Below, piece by piece: positions 1-11,410 of a stretch of 64,000 bases of DNA. The notes below the pieces were generated by a model that was given only the letters and a program-made list of their open reading frames with translations, made no database searches and was not told the DNA's origin. Position 1 is the first letter of the stretch. Each line of letters opens with the position of its first letter. This stretch comes from Rhypophila decipiens. Its lineage: Eukaryota; Ascomycota; Sordariomycetes; Sordariales; Naviculisporaceae. Position numbers and translations under genes: made by a program. The stretch lies in assembly GCA_033297075.1 (NCBI GenBank), contig MU858107.1, forward strand, positions 64,819 through 128,818, given 5' to 3'.

Positions 1-717
1 AAGTGCCGGGTGCAATCCTGTCTATCCAAGCTGCAAGGGCGCCGCTGTAGCTTCCTCCCACGTTGATCCATGGCTGAGGTCGTTAAATGTCAGTCAACGG
101 CAGAAGTCTTCATGGCCAAGCCGCCGGAATACTTACTGCGTTCGGGGCATTGCTCGAATACCCGGAGTCAAACGGCAACTTGACGTTCTTGGCAAAATGG
201 ACCATATCGGCGACGGCATTTTCCAGGTTGAGATAGGACAGATTCTTGGTATCGAGGTACTGGAAAGGGGAGGACTCGCCCCAATACCGGTCTAAGAGAT
301 GTTCTGTCAGTGATTCTCTCAGCGGCTAGGTAGCGCAGAATAGTCCATACGCTCAAAAAGAACCATGGCAGCTCCCATCTCCTGGGCGTAGAGCCCCATG
401 ATGGTCCGATTGGTGAGATAGCCGGTGTAGAAGTCAGCCTGCGTCTCACCCGGGGTGAAGATCAGGACGGGCGATCCCGGGCCGGCCCAGTAAGTCGAAT
501 CCCACCAGTACCGTTGGGAGAAGGTCCCGAGTTCCGGGTTCTTGTGGTCAATCAGCTGTTCGAATGTCTCATTTCCGCCCTTGGAGCCCGCGCTGATGGC
601 CGCGACGAGCGGCGGAGGAGTCAGGTTTGGCCATAATGGGGACGCATCGGCCTGAAACAGAGAAGCCAAGACCAGAAGAAGCACCCAAAGGATCGAGACC
701 GATCCCATCGAGATCAT
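1..717 (-). CDS. Serine peptidase family S28 (prolyl carboxypeptidase-like), 5' part only
   Basis: Secreted or lysosome/vacuole-type serine peptidase that removes residues next to proline. The ATG at 717 opens a hydrophobic signal peptide, followed by the family motifs FEQLIDHKNPELGTFSQRYW and GSPVLIFTPGE. Joining three exons restores the rest: 717-351, 291-137 and 73-1. The first junction rebuilds LFEHRYWGES, and the third exon carries GGSYSG, whose Ser is the family nucleophile. Both introns (350-292 and 136-74) are GT-AG and 59-63 nt long. The Asp and His of the triad and the C-terminal half lie beyond the left edge. Family assignment is from recognised motifs; the exact substrate is unknown. 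A second Met at 708 is possible but would shorten the signal peptide only slightly. Confidence 0.9.
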
Positions 718-1917
718 GGTGCCGCCGAATACCGCTGCTAAGCCCGGTTTTGAACAGAAGGCACGGAGCTAGAAGCGTGAGAAATTCGGGGACTGGCCAA
801 AACAGAGGTGACTGGAATGTAAGGACACGGGACCATTGAACCGGGCATAAACGATCAAGGCCGTGGTGTTGAGGCCGGAGATAGGACCAGAAGAAAATTA
901 AAGAGGCAATTTATTTTGATTAATTTAGAGAGGCTCATGGTCCACGGCGATCGACAACTCTAGACTTTTAGAACCACTTCATACCGGGTTTGATCCGATC
1001 TTTTGGTAGGACGAACGGTGAAGTGAGACACTTCCCTCCAATCACCAACAACATGCATGATTCTGCTTTGGGAGATGTTGACTCAAGATGAGTTCCAAGA
1101 AGTCGTAAACAATCACTTGCAGACTCCCGAGTCGGCATTGGAGACAAGTCACGCCAAGAGGCAAACCAGAGTGGCAAGAGGTCGCACATCGCGGGATATA
1201 GCACCGGTTAAGTGCCTGTAGCACTTGACGGAAGGGGCGATTGGGCGGTTAAAGACAGATAAGGCAGGTACAGCATTCGAGTAGATTGCATCAATTCAAA
1301 CTGCCGAGACGCATTTGGAAGCCCGATCATGCGTCCCCGGCGCTGTGCAGTCGTGAGAAGGCAAGCTGGAGGGCAGAAATGGGTGATTGACCGGAATGAG
1401 CGTGGGTGAGGTCAATTGGAAGAAAAATGTTTTGAAGCTCAAGGCAGGCTGTGCATGTGGTAAGAATGCTACATCGCTTCATTTCAAGAAGAAAGAGGCC
1501 AGTAATCGTCGTGGACCTGTTGAGATCGGAGGCCGGTGAATATCAATCTCAGAGAACGCCAGTTGCGCATGGTGTTTTCGAGATGTTAATATTATGCAGA
1601 GAGTCTGGCCCTGACACTAACAGCGGGTCAATCCCTGGGATTTCCACGAGCAATTGGCCAATGAGCAGCAGCCAAACGCCTGCTGTCACGTGGAGCCAGT
1701 AACCGCCAGGTCTTGGCACTCTCAAAGCTCGGAGCTCCTTGGCACTTGGAAGCTCAGCAGCTCCACCTTGAGCTTTTGACGACGACATCGACGAGAGCCA
1801 CCAAAACAGCAGCTTCGCAGTCCGGCCTGCCCGCTCATCTGCCCCTCTCCACGCCACCACAAATCCCCGACGAGAGCCTGTCTCACTCGCACATTCACAA
1901 AAGAAACAAACGACAAG
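718..1917. other. Intergenic, divergent promoter region
   Basis: This region lies between the divergent S28 peptidase and NDUFB7-like genes, so it should hold both promoters. Short reading frames on both strands show no recognisable domain. I see no RNA gene or repeat. Confidence 0.5.
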
Positions 1918-2413
1918 ATGGCGTTAGGATCAGAGTCGGCCGGGGAGCCTAGAAGTACGCGAAATCCCTCCCAATTGCACCGACCGGCCATCTCGAGCTC
2001 GCGAAACCGACGTGCGATAGACGGACAAACCCAAATGGGACGAACATCACAAATGGAAAGAATCAGCTGACGTTGGTGTCATTGACAGAGGCCACCCGTG
2101 AGGAAATGAGCGCGGCAAAGGTCCCCCTCGCCTACCGTGATAGCTGCGCACACCTGCTCATCCCACTGAACCGCTGCCGTTACGAGACATACTACCTGCC
2201 GTGGAAGTGCGAGGTACGTGGAGCATTGGTCGAAGGAAATCGGGCGAAAGAATTGGCGATTGGTAACAGTTGGACAACTCTTTGCTAACACCTCTACGAC
2301 GCAACCAGGACGAGAGACACTCATACGAGAAATGCCAATACGTCGAGTTCAAGAAGCGGGTGGCCAAGATGAACGAGCTCAGGGAGGCCAAGGGCGGCGC
2401 GCGGAGCAACTAA
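1918..2413 (+). CDS. NDUFB7: NADH:ubiquinone oxidoreductase subunit NDUFB7 (B18)
   Basis: Accessory subunit of mitochondrial respiratory complex I, expected on the intermembrane-space side. Three exons (1918-2011, 2089-2213, 2309-2413) give a 107-residue protein. It has the twin CX9C signature of the family: CAHLLIPLNRC in exon 2, and a second CX9C that the second intron splits just after its first Cys-Glu. The flanking RYETYYLPWKCE and YEKCQYVEFKKRV are strongly conserved in this family. Intron 1 has a weak donor (GTGCGA) but a good CTGAC branch site; its phase gives QATREEM, so I prefer it to a start inside exon 2. Intron 2 is canonical (GTACGT, CTAAC). The twin CX9C implies import through the Mia40 disulfide relay; this is family knowledge. 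Confidence 0.9.
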
Positions 2414-2735
2414 GAACGCCGGAGCTGGCGGAAACGAAATCATGCAAGAGAATTAGAACGGGGAGACAGGACAGGTGACACAGCCATCACCGTGTACATA
2501 TTCGGGGCGGAGGCACGGTCAGTCATAAACTAGCTGCTAGAGACAGCTCGACAAATCCAACATTATCTCGACAACGCAGCGGTTCTTGTCTGGACCGATC
2601 TTTACATTACGGGAGAAGAGATAAAAAGGGAAACCACTATTGGGATTGAACGGTCTTTGACCATGCTGAAACAGACGATTACAATTACATAGGTATATCA
2701 TTGTTGATGAAGACTTTCGACAAGCCATGGCGAGT
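2414..2735. other. Intergenic between convergent 3' ends
   Basis: The 3' untranslated regions of the NDUFB7-like and CLC genes meet here. Nothing else is evident. Confidence 0.5.
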
Positions 2736-5282
2736 TTATCGCAGTTCATCGAGATAGCTCAGCAGACGCTTCTTGATAACGACGCCCACAACCCGGGCCG
2801 TCTCCTCCTCCACGATTATCAGATACCTCAGGCCGAGTTTCCCAAACATCTCGACCGCATACTCGACAGGCGCCTTAGCCGTGACGGTCAACGGACTTCG
2901 ATCAACAAATTCCGACACAACTCCCTCCCAAAGATCCACCTCCTCTTGGCCATCATCCTCTTCCTCGTCCCTTGTCTCGTCCAGGACCTCAAGCGCAAAC
3001 TCCAGCTCTGCCTCGGGGAGATAGCCGTGGCAAATGCACGCCTCATTGACAAGCACCAGTCCCGCATCCATCAGCCCCCGTGCTCGAAGTCGAGCCAGCT
3101 TCTCTCGCAGGGTTGCCTTTCTGACGCGGAAGTCCGGGCCTGTAAAGAGCGTGATCTCGTCCATGGTGTTAGCAGGAGGGATCAAGTCCTCCATGGTGCC
3201 CTTGTGTCCCGAACCCGGGTCCGGGTCCGGATCCAGCTTCCGGACCTTGTCAAGGGCATGTTCAGAGTCCAAGAACGGATGGCCAAGCAAGTGCTGCGCC
3301 AGATCATAGACTCCGTCTGCGCTGATGGCATCAGCTACCCACTTCGCCGTCAAGATGGCCACCATGAACGGCGGGATAAAGTTCACCTCGCCCGTCAGCT
3401 CAAACATGATGACCGCCAGACTAACCGTCATGCGACTCACTCCCGCAAGAAAAGCCGCCGACCCAACCATGGCAAAGATCCCAGGCGAGATCCCCGGGAC
3501 AAGCTGACCCACCATCCGGCCAAACAACGCCCCTGCGTCCAGCGACGGGATGATGATGCCGCTCGGCACTTTACATCCAAAGGTGATAATCGTCAACAAC
3601 AACTTGACCAACGTCCCCGAGATAAGCCAAGCATAATACAGCCCCTTGCCGCCCTCCTCCTCGGTCCTCCCCTCCTGTCTACACAGCCAAGACATCTTCC
3701 CATCCCCATCATGTGAACAATCCACAAGCAACTCCTCCATAACAATATCCCCAGTCTGCCTAATCAACCGATTCGGAAACTGCAAAACAGCCGTAAAAAA
3801 GACGACCAACAGTACCTCAAATACTGGACTGCTTCTCTTCATAAACCCTAACTTACGGAACCACTTACTCCACAGGAAATTGGCCTTGCAAAATATGCCG
3901 CCATAAATCCCGCCGGCAACTCCAAGACCCCAGAACACAAGATAATGCCCCGCCTGATAATCTACGCCGTAATGTGTCTCGAACAAAACTAACTTCCCCG
4001 TGCCAGTCGGGTTCAAAGCCTTGATTACCATTGCCGCGAATAAACTGCACAAAAACGAACGCCACATTACTCGTCTCGGGAAATAGGTGCTGATCTCCTC
4101 GTAGCTGAATAAGACCCCGCCGATGGGCGCTCCAAATGCCACGCTCAGACCAGCTGAGCAGGCTATGGACAGGAGTTGGCGGTACTTGGCCGAGTTGGCA
4201 TTGGAACGGTATTTCGGGAATAGCTTGGAGACCAAAGAGCCCACGCAGGCGGAGATATGGACAAAGGGACCTTCTTTGCCTAGACACATGCCTGTTGAGA
4301 CTGCAAAGGTTGCTCCGATTGCTTTTGTCAAGAGCACCGAGGGGGATAGGAAAGAGGGCGAGATTACGAAGCCCGAGAGGATTGTCTTGATTTCGGGGAT
4401 TCCTGAGCCTGATGTTGGATACATTACTTTTCCCTTTTCCTGCATTTTTGTTGGATCAGTGTTGTCGTTATTTACCGAGGGAAGGTTGGTCTTGGTGGTG
4501 AGGGTGACGAACCCTGCTATTAGGCCGAACAGGAGGGCAAAGAGGACGTAGATGGCGTATGCTTTCGTATAGGGGATTAGATCGAGGTCGTCGTCGTCGA
4601 TGGAGGAGGATGGGGGGATGCCGCTCCATGATACCCAGTCGTCGCAGGTTCCGAAGACGCCCAATGATGGACTTTTGTCGACAGGGCAGCACTCTCGACG
4701 ATTGAGCCAGATACTCCGGTCGCAGTAGCCTTCTTTCCAGTCCGCCACGGTCACGACGCTGATGTCTACCACGAAGGCGATACAAGCTGTTATGATTCCG
4801 ATCAGGGCCGCGGCGACCCATCCCTGGGCTGCATCCCACCACTCCCAGACCTGGATCCTTATTCGGTCAAGTCTGGCACTGCTTCCGGCATGGAGACCCG
4901 TTCTTCGCTGTCGTCGATGTCGAACATTGTCCTTGACCAGGTCGTGTAGCCAGTCGATGGTTGTGTAATCGTTGTAGGGCAGACGCTCGCCTAGCACGCT
5001 GTTGTGCATGAGCGCTCGTTCGTCCTTGGATATGGCCGAGGAGATGAGGGACTCGACATCTGCGTCGTAGGGAGTTGCTCCCGGTTCGAGGATGTGTTCA
5101 TGCTGGTTATTCTCGCTATTTGGCGAGTTGAATGGGAGGGGGGAGTAATGCGCTGATGTTCGGCCAGAGAGGTGGGAGCTCCGGCGGCTTTGATGCGAGG
5201 CACGACTTGCGTGAGTTGGTCGTCGGTTGGTGATTAATGGAGATGATTCATCTGGGAGAGGGGATGCAATTGGTTCGGCCAT
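2736..5282 (-). CDS. CLC-family chloride/proton exchanger with C-terminal CBS region
   Basis: Intronless 848-residue membrane transporter, likely in an endosomal, Golgi or vacuolar membrane like yeast Gef1 and animal ClC-3/4/5. The cytosolic Ser/Arg-rich N terminus (about 1-150) precedes many hydrophobic helices. The Cl- filter GSGIPE is at 292-297. The gating glutamate is in GKEGPFVH (E337). A second acidic pair, FSYEEIS (E395/E396), matches the 'proton glutamate' of exchangers, so coupled Cl-/H+ exchange is more likely than a passive channel. The last ~60 residues (from LTVTAKAPVEYAVEMF to the stop) look like the second CBS domain that binds nucleotides in relatives. The ATG at 5282 is the first in frame. 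The 329-residue frame on the opposite strand is only its shadow. Confidence 0.95.
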   Translation of the reverse strand: MAEPIASPLPDESSPLITNRRPTHASRASHQSRRSSHLSGRTSAHYSPLPFNSPNSENNQHEHILEPGATPYDADVESLISSAISKDERALMHNSVLGERLPYNDYTTIDWLHDLVKDNVRHRRQRRTGLHAGSSARLDRIRIQVWEWWDAAQGWVAAALIGIITACIAFVVDISVVTVADWKEGYCDRSIWLNRRECCPVDKSPSLGVFGTCDDWVSWSGIPPSSSIDDDDLDLIPYTKAYAIYVLFALLFGLIAGFVTLTTKTNLPSVNNDNTDPTKMQEKGKVMYPTSGSGIPEIKTILSGFVISPSFLSPSVLLTKAIGATFAVSTGMCLGKEGPFVHISACVGSLVSKLFPKYRSNANSAKYRQLLSIACSAGLSVAFGAPIGGVLFSYEEISTYFPRRVMWRSFLCSLFAAMVIKALNPTGTGKLVLFETHYGVDYQAGHYLVFWGLGVAGGIYGGIFCKANFLWSKWFRKLGFMKRSSPVFEVLLVVFFTAVLQFPNRLIRQTGDIVMEELLVDCSHDGDGKMSWLCRQEGRTEEEGGKGLYYAWLISGTLVKLLLTIITFGCKVPSGIIIPSLDAGALFGRMVGQLVPGISPGIFAMVGSAAFLAGVSRMTVSLAVIMFELTGEVNFIPPFMVAILTAKWVADAISADGVYDLAQHLLGHPFLDSEHALDKVRKLDPDPDPGSGHKGTMEDLIPPANTMDEITLFTGPDFRVRKATLREKLARLRARGLMDAGLVLVNEACICHGYLPEAELEFALEVLDETRDEEEDDGQEEVDLWEGVVSEFVDRSPLTVTAKAPVEYAVEMFGKLGLRYLIIVEEETARVVGVVIKKRLLSYLDELR

Positions 5283-6215
5283 TGTTCATGACATGAATGG
5301 ACGACTACTGAGGAGCAAGTTTACGGCTCGGTGATTCGTGTCTTGTGCCACAGGCCCAGGAGAGTCCCCAGCGTCTGGGCAATGTAAACCGAGTTTGCAG
5401 AGCCTTTTTACAACACCAAAGTCATGCTCTGCACAAGAGGATCAACGCTGGAGAAGTGGTGCCGGTATTAACTTCCTCGCAGGTCTATGAAACAGGGTAA
5501 AGTTGCGGGGAAGTCACGATGCACACTGCGGAAGGAGATATTCAGATACTGATTGTTGCTGTACAGTTCCTTAGATAAGAAGATAGTGGCTTGCTTGACT
5601 GACATCACACCGCGTGGTGAGTGTACACCGGGGAACCACTCGGCGATAAGATCATGTTACGTGGGGGCCGACGAGAGATAAGGATCGGATGCCCCACCCC
5701 ACGATCCCCGGGCCGGGTCTCTATGTACTTACCTCCTCGTGGGGAGCTAAAACTGTAGTGCAATAGGTATCCTTGGTACCTTCCTGCCCCAGTACGGGAA
5801 CTCGGGAGATTGGAAACCGGTTGGCCACCAGGCGGCGGCCGGAGCAAGGCCAAAAGGTGGGTCCATGGTACGCGCCGACGCGGGACCCCGGCAGGCCGGG
5901 CGGCTAAGACCACTGTCAGGGCAGTTTCAAAAATTGCCCGTGGTGATTGCTGTCGAATCAGAGCCCGCAGCTGCACGTCAGGTCGCAACATCAAAAACCG
6001 GAGAGTCAAGCATGCGAAAATTCCGAGAATGGACATACCAGGACATTGAAAATGTGAGCCTCAAGAAGTGGCGCTTGTCTTGGACCTATTGACACTTGAC
6101 ACTAGGCCAAGAGCTTCGATTTCATCTCAAGATTGTGTATCATGTCAATATTCTGTCTGATCTGTTGACCCTCCATAACTCCTCACAAATTCACAGGTGC
6201 GGAATTAATGTCGAG
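5283..6215. other. Intergenic, divergent promoter region
   Basis: Upstream sequence shared by the CLC gene and the HET pseudogene. The frames around 5.6-6.05 kb have no recognisable protein similarity. I see no RNA gene. Confidence 0.5.
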
Positions 6216-8839
6216 ATGGAGCTACACCCACAGCCCAGTCCAAGCGGCGCAGTATCCCTTCTTCCACTGGACATCTCGAGGCTTCGTCCCACAACGTCAC
6301 TCAAGCTGACCTCTTCTCATCTTTATGATGCTCTTCCTCTTCCCTCGGACCGCCCCGATGCAATCCGTGTCTTGCACCTGGACCCCGATCAGACACCTTC
6401 CGCTCAGCTAAGCGGCCTCCTTGATGTCGTCTGCCTAGACAAAAGCCCCGAGTTCACCGCTCTCTCATATGTTTGGGGCAAGGACCCGCCCAGCGAGCAG
6501 CACACCATTAGGTGTCGAACCGTGTCCCATGGCGAGATGACCGAGGTGGATATCCCAATCACCAGCTCATGCCTACAAGCACTGCAAGCTCTCCGCAATA
6601 TATACGGCCGCAAACGTCGCGTCACGATCTGGGTGGACGCGATATGTATCAATCAGAAATCCCATGTTGAAAAGGGAAGGCAGGTTCCTCTCATGGACCG
6701 CATCTACTCACGCCCAAGCCGTGTATATCTGGCGTGGAACCGGCAGCGTGGAAAAGGCAGACAGTGTGATCCGATGGATAAAAGCGGTGGGCAGCATCCA
6801 ACCGACTACCCCTGGGATTCCCTGGATGACTGGACCAAACACGACTCGATCGATCAAGAAAGAGAGGCGAATGGCAGCTCTGGATATGCTTCGTCTGCAC
6901 ATGGAATATCGGTGGTTCCGTTTTAGAAGTACGTTTGTCTGTCGTATTCCCCCTTTTCGTTGTCAATACGGAGCTGCTGACCATTATCACCACACAGTTT
7001 GGAGAGCCCGGGTGTCGTCTAAGTGGGCACGCTGGCTCTGGGGATTAGACATCAACGTTCACCATCTCGTCGGCCTCCTTGACTGTGAATGGCTCAATCG
7101 TGTGTGGACTTTCCAGGAGATCATTCTCGCGTCTAATCCAATCACACTTTGCGGTCATCACACCATTGACTGGGCCTCACTCCAAGGAGCACTCTCGCTC
7201 GGGGCAGGCTCCCAGAGCGTACACCACTTGTACGAGTCCATACTCGACGACGAGGACAACTACAAAAAAAATACGGGTCGAAGCCTACCCGCCGCTGGCT
7301 GCTTGGTCACAACTGTTCCGAATCTGGCTCCATGCCACGCGTCCCACCGAGTTGAACGGTGTCCAGCTCCGCCAAGTCCCTTCTATAAACGAGGGACCGA
7401 GTGCCTCCAGGAGGTGGTCCGTACATAAGTACCATACGAAGGTACTTTCTGAGTTCCATATCTATCGGCTCTATTACGGCGCATCACTATGGGTCAGGGT
7501 ATCGATGGCCAACATTGCAGCCGTCGGGTGTATAGTTGCCTTCTACTTGCCTTTAGCCAACGGGTCGTTAGAAAAGCCCGGAAACAGTGGTATTTTATAT
7601 CCCCTCGAGCTGATAGTATCCATATTGGCGTGGGTCTTCTTCACCAGCTGGATGATGGTCGGGTTCGTTGCTGTGGCCAAGAGCAGTAAAGGATTGGCCA
7701 AGCTGAAAGCCACGCCAGAGACCGGGGACGGTATTGCAGACAACCAGACCCTTACTGGGGTTCTCCGTGCTTTGCGGGAACGACAGGCCACCAATCCCAA
7801 GGACAAGTCATTCGCCATGCACGGTGTCCTCGCTAACCTGGGGGTCAATATCTCGCGCCCAGCCAACCTAAATGAATCACTAGGTAAGGTATACGAGAAT
7901 CTCTTCACAGACTTGGTGAGATGGCAGCCTTCTCTCGTCACCTTGCTCGTTGACGTCGGTGCTGTGGTCTCCGAACCTCCGTGGCTTCCAGACCCGGATT
8001 GCCCATCATGGGTACCGGACTGGAGATATGCTGCGCAGAGGGTATGGGTGGAGCCACGGCATATCTACGGCCACCTGGGAAGGAAAAGCTCCTCTGACGC
8101 TGACCTCAAGGTAATGATCCAAGACGGCGAGCTGACCATCGAGGGTGCCAAGATCGGCAGCTTAACGCACACCTCATCCGAGCTGTTCACCGAGTCCGAC
8201 CTGCGCACCAATCTCACCATTCTCTCCCGCGGGCTTTTCGACCTTCGACAGCACTTACCCGTCAGCGACATCTACGACGGGGTTGCCCGCGTGGCTTTCA
8301 GCATCCTCCACTCACGCAACTACGAACCCCAGCCTAAAGCATACCCAATCCACCCAACAGTTCAGAATGCGGCTGAAAAGTTCGACGGGTTTCTACTCCT
8401 TTTCTTCAAATCGCACCGTGACGCTCAAAAGTTGAGCTTGGTGCCACTCCAGGACGACTACCAGGCCATCTTGTTGCTTATGGGCGAGTTGAACGCGCCC
8501 GACAACTCAGATTTACTCGAAGTTATTAATATTCTATTCAAATGCATGTATCGCCGTCAGCAGAAACTCTTCGTCTCGGCCGATGGCGGTCATGCTGGAG
8601 CAGCGCCTACCCACGCCGAACTGGGCGATGAGATAGTGCTCCTCCGTGGGGTGCCCGTCCCGATGATTGCGCGCCAAAAGCGGGAGGACCCAAAGAGACG
8701 CCGGGATTATGATGACCCCATGCCAAGATATGCACTCATCGGACCGGCCTATGTACCGGGATATATCGGACTACTAGACCCGGACTTTGATCGGACCAAG
8801 CTGGACCGGTTAGAATGGAAAGAGTACAAGTTTCGTTGA
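6216..8839 (+). pseudogene. HET-domain (heterokaryon incompatibility-type) gene, broken by two frameshifts
   Basis: The HET hallmarks are clear: ALSYVWG near the N terminus, WVDAICINQ, EKGRQVPLMDRIY, AQAVYIW and, after an intron at 6929-6997 (GTACGT, GCTGAC branch, CACAG), WLNRVWTFQEI. Reading them as one protein needs two frame changes. One is near 6711, between RIYS and AQAVYIW. The other is at a run of eight A at 7264-7271, between DNYKK and IRVEAYPPLAAW. As it stands, translation from 6216 stops at 6926 after about 236 residues. The downstream part has two hydrophobic segments (about 7495-7680) and the usual DPKD-like block (NPKDKSFAMHGVL), and it stays open to 8839. In this family the domain triggers cell death after non-self fusion. 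Sequencing error is an alternative, most plausible at the A8 run. Confidence 0.8.
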
Positions 8840-9598
8840 TACGCAAGTGGTTGGAGTGTCGACTGATTTTTAACGCTCTCACCCGGAGGTTTATACGCCA
8901 CTTTAGTTGTATAATGAGCAGAGAAACCATGTACTAACAGTCTAAGATACTTCTCATGATCCGGTATAATTTATATACATACAGTTTACATCAGTTTCCT
9001 GTGTACATCGTTATAGCAAGGTTATCGTGATGTCTCTGATCGTCATGTGCAGGTGACTGCAGGTCTGACTGCACTGTGATCCCACGTGCTTGACAAAACC
9101 TCTGTTTATTGTTTACGAATACGAAGAAACAAACTTCGGGTCGCTAACAGTGTCATTCCCGGCCCGGATATTCGGCAGGTCTACACGGCCGGGAGACCAG
9201 ACTTTGTTCCCATCCTTTGTTTGCTTCTTGGCCAATTACCCCTTCCGGCGCAAATTCCGAACTTACCAAAGGCTCGGGTTCGTCTTTCCCCATTGAGCGA
9301 TTGGTGAGTTCATTGAAAGTAGTAAAACGTGTAGATGCCCCTCCCAGTCCTACCTGCTGTGTGATGCTCACAAAGTTCACCTTTCTCCGTGAGTTGAGTC
9401 TTTTACACAAGGTCTGGTATCTGTTACCCACTAATACTGAATTCGGAGCCTTTTCCCTTCCAGGGGACGAGAGATGCCTACAGTGCGGCAGTGCCTCGAC
9501 ACTACGAACTACTTTGACTGTTGAGCCTTTTTGACGACTGTCCATGCGTACCGTCTTACGCCTGTGACTCTCGCCGATGTAGTCATTTGAAGTTAAAA
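8840..9598. other. Intergenic
   Basis: Sequence between the HET pseudogene and the rhodopsin-like gene; presumably the promoter of the latter. No supported gene or repeat. Confidence 0.5.
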
Positions 9599-11006
9599 AT
9601 GGCCCACATAGGCGGCAACAACTGGAGACACTGCACGATCACCATGATTGTATGGGTACTAGTGTCAGGCATGTTCGTCTTCGCCCGCCTGGCGACACGC
9701 TACCGTCTTGGTCCCGACCGACTAAGCTACGACGATTGGATTCTGCTCTCGGCCTGGATCTTTGCTGTCATCAAGGGAGTCCTCACCACGGTCAGCTTCT
9801 TCCCCATGTACCAGGGATGGAGTGTCATGGGGTACTACATGTCACCCGACCCGGACTTGCACTTCAGGGCCGAGATCATCTTTGGTGTCGCCTTGTTTTT
9901 CGGCGCGCTTGAGGAGGCTTTGGTCCGGTCTGCCGTCATTGCTTTCTTGTATCGTCTGGCGGTGAATAAATGGTGCGTTATATCTTGTATTTGCGAGAAA
10001 GAGTCGGTTATTGACTTGCTACCTTCCTCGACGAGTCTAGGCACAGACGCGTGCTGATTATTGTCCTCATCCCGACCATATGCCTCTCTGTGCTTATGGC
10101 CATCATGTATCTCGAACTATTCGTCTGTTTTACTCGGAACCCTTCAACCCGAATATCAGAGACGTTTCGACCTACCCATCATGGGTGTATTTTAGTGAGC
10201 TTGAGTCTTTTTTTTTCTAATTCTAGGCAAAGCTCATTCCTCATTGGAGCTTGTCCTTTGGCCGCCGTTAAGATACGAAACAACGTTTTCTTTTCTTTTT
10301 TTCTTTTTTGTAAACCAACGAGTACTAATTTGCCGCCTCTGAACAGGTTGGTCCGTCTTTACCGACTTTTTCTGCGCCCTGTTCCCATGGTTTATGCTTC
10401 GCAATGTGAGAATGAAGAGGAGCAGGAAACTTCTGATTTGCGGTTCGTTAAGTCTCACTTTGTTGTAAGTCATCTCTTTCTGTCTTGGTTTTTCTTCGGA
10501 TAGTTCTGGTCGTCTAACATCTCTTACACATAAACAGGGCTGCTGGATGCGGTATTTACAAGCTCTACTTGGTCATAACATGGACTCCTGCTCAAGACGG
10601 CGTCATCGGCTCCCTCGTGACCTTTTACGAGCGGGGAATCTTCATGGTGTGCGTGTCCATCCCGGCGCTGCTGCCCTTGTGGTCACTCTATCAAGAGAAG
10701 AGGCGCCGGAGACGGGCACTCGGGGCTGGGGAGCCTGAGAGGCGAGTCCTGACAGTTGGAGGCGGTGGATTAAAGCAGGACGGGGCCCTGGGCGACGGAG
10801 TGATTAATGACCCTAGGTTGGAGGCGCTCCTTGTGGACACTGTGCCCACGACGGGTGGGCAGTCCATGATGTCGGAGAAGCGGAGCAAGCTGGACCTGTA
10901 TACTTCTGGCACCAGGCCCGAGAAAAAGAGGATTGACTCAGACACTACGGATCTGGTAGCTACGGGCTCTTCTCAGTTATCTTCGGGACCCAGCACAAGG
11001 CCATAG
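9599..11006 (+). CDS. Fungal rhodopsin-like integral membrane protein (SAT4/PTH11-like family)
   Basis: Predicted seven-helix plasma-membrane protein of the fungal rhodopsin-domain family; no ligand can be inferred. My model has five exons: 9599-9972, 10041-10106, 10160-10194, 10347-10464 and 10538-11006. They sum to 1062 nt and 353 residues in one frame. Exon 1 has the family block LSYDDWILLSAW. Exons 3-4 join PSWVYF to WSVFTDFFCALFPW. Exon 5 continues AAGCGIYKLYLV and ends in a Lys/Arg-rich, disordered cytosolic tail. Donors and acceptors are GT-AG, and the third and fourth introns have ACTAAT and CTAAC branch sites. The second intron (10107-10159, 53 nt) is the least certain. Without it the frame does not reach the conserved TDFF block, so the alternative is a frameshift. 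The retinal Lys of true rhodopsins is not expected in this family. Confidence 0.75.
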
Positions 11007-11410
11007 GTATGGTTTGGGTTGGCTCCCGGATCTCGATCAAAACCAGTAACCACAACGACGATGAGCTTCACCATGGCCATGTGCCAGGATCGAGAAAGGT
11101 TTGAATTGGCTCCACAGAAGATGGCAGTTGCCACAATGCTTCGATAGTGGTATCAAAGGTGAAAGCAGAAAGTTCAGCCTGTCCTCTCCTTCCTCTGAGC
11201 CACAGTGCGGCTGGCTTGTCTCTTTATCTTCACGGCACGGGATGGACGCACAGATTCTCATTGCTTATTCTGAAGCTTAGATACTGGCTAGAGCACTTCT
11301 AGAATTTGCATTTCTTTGTTCAATACACACGTGGAAGCTAATCCAGCAGGCTGAAAGGACAAACTGTGGGCGGTGAGTAAGCTCCGACTTTGCCTGCCAC
11401 CACTTGCACA

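Noticed and set aside
2727..3716. 329-codon plus-strand frame
   Set aside because: It is antisense to the CLC gene; its residues are Arg/Gln/His-rich shadow codons with no domain.
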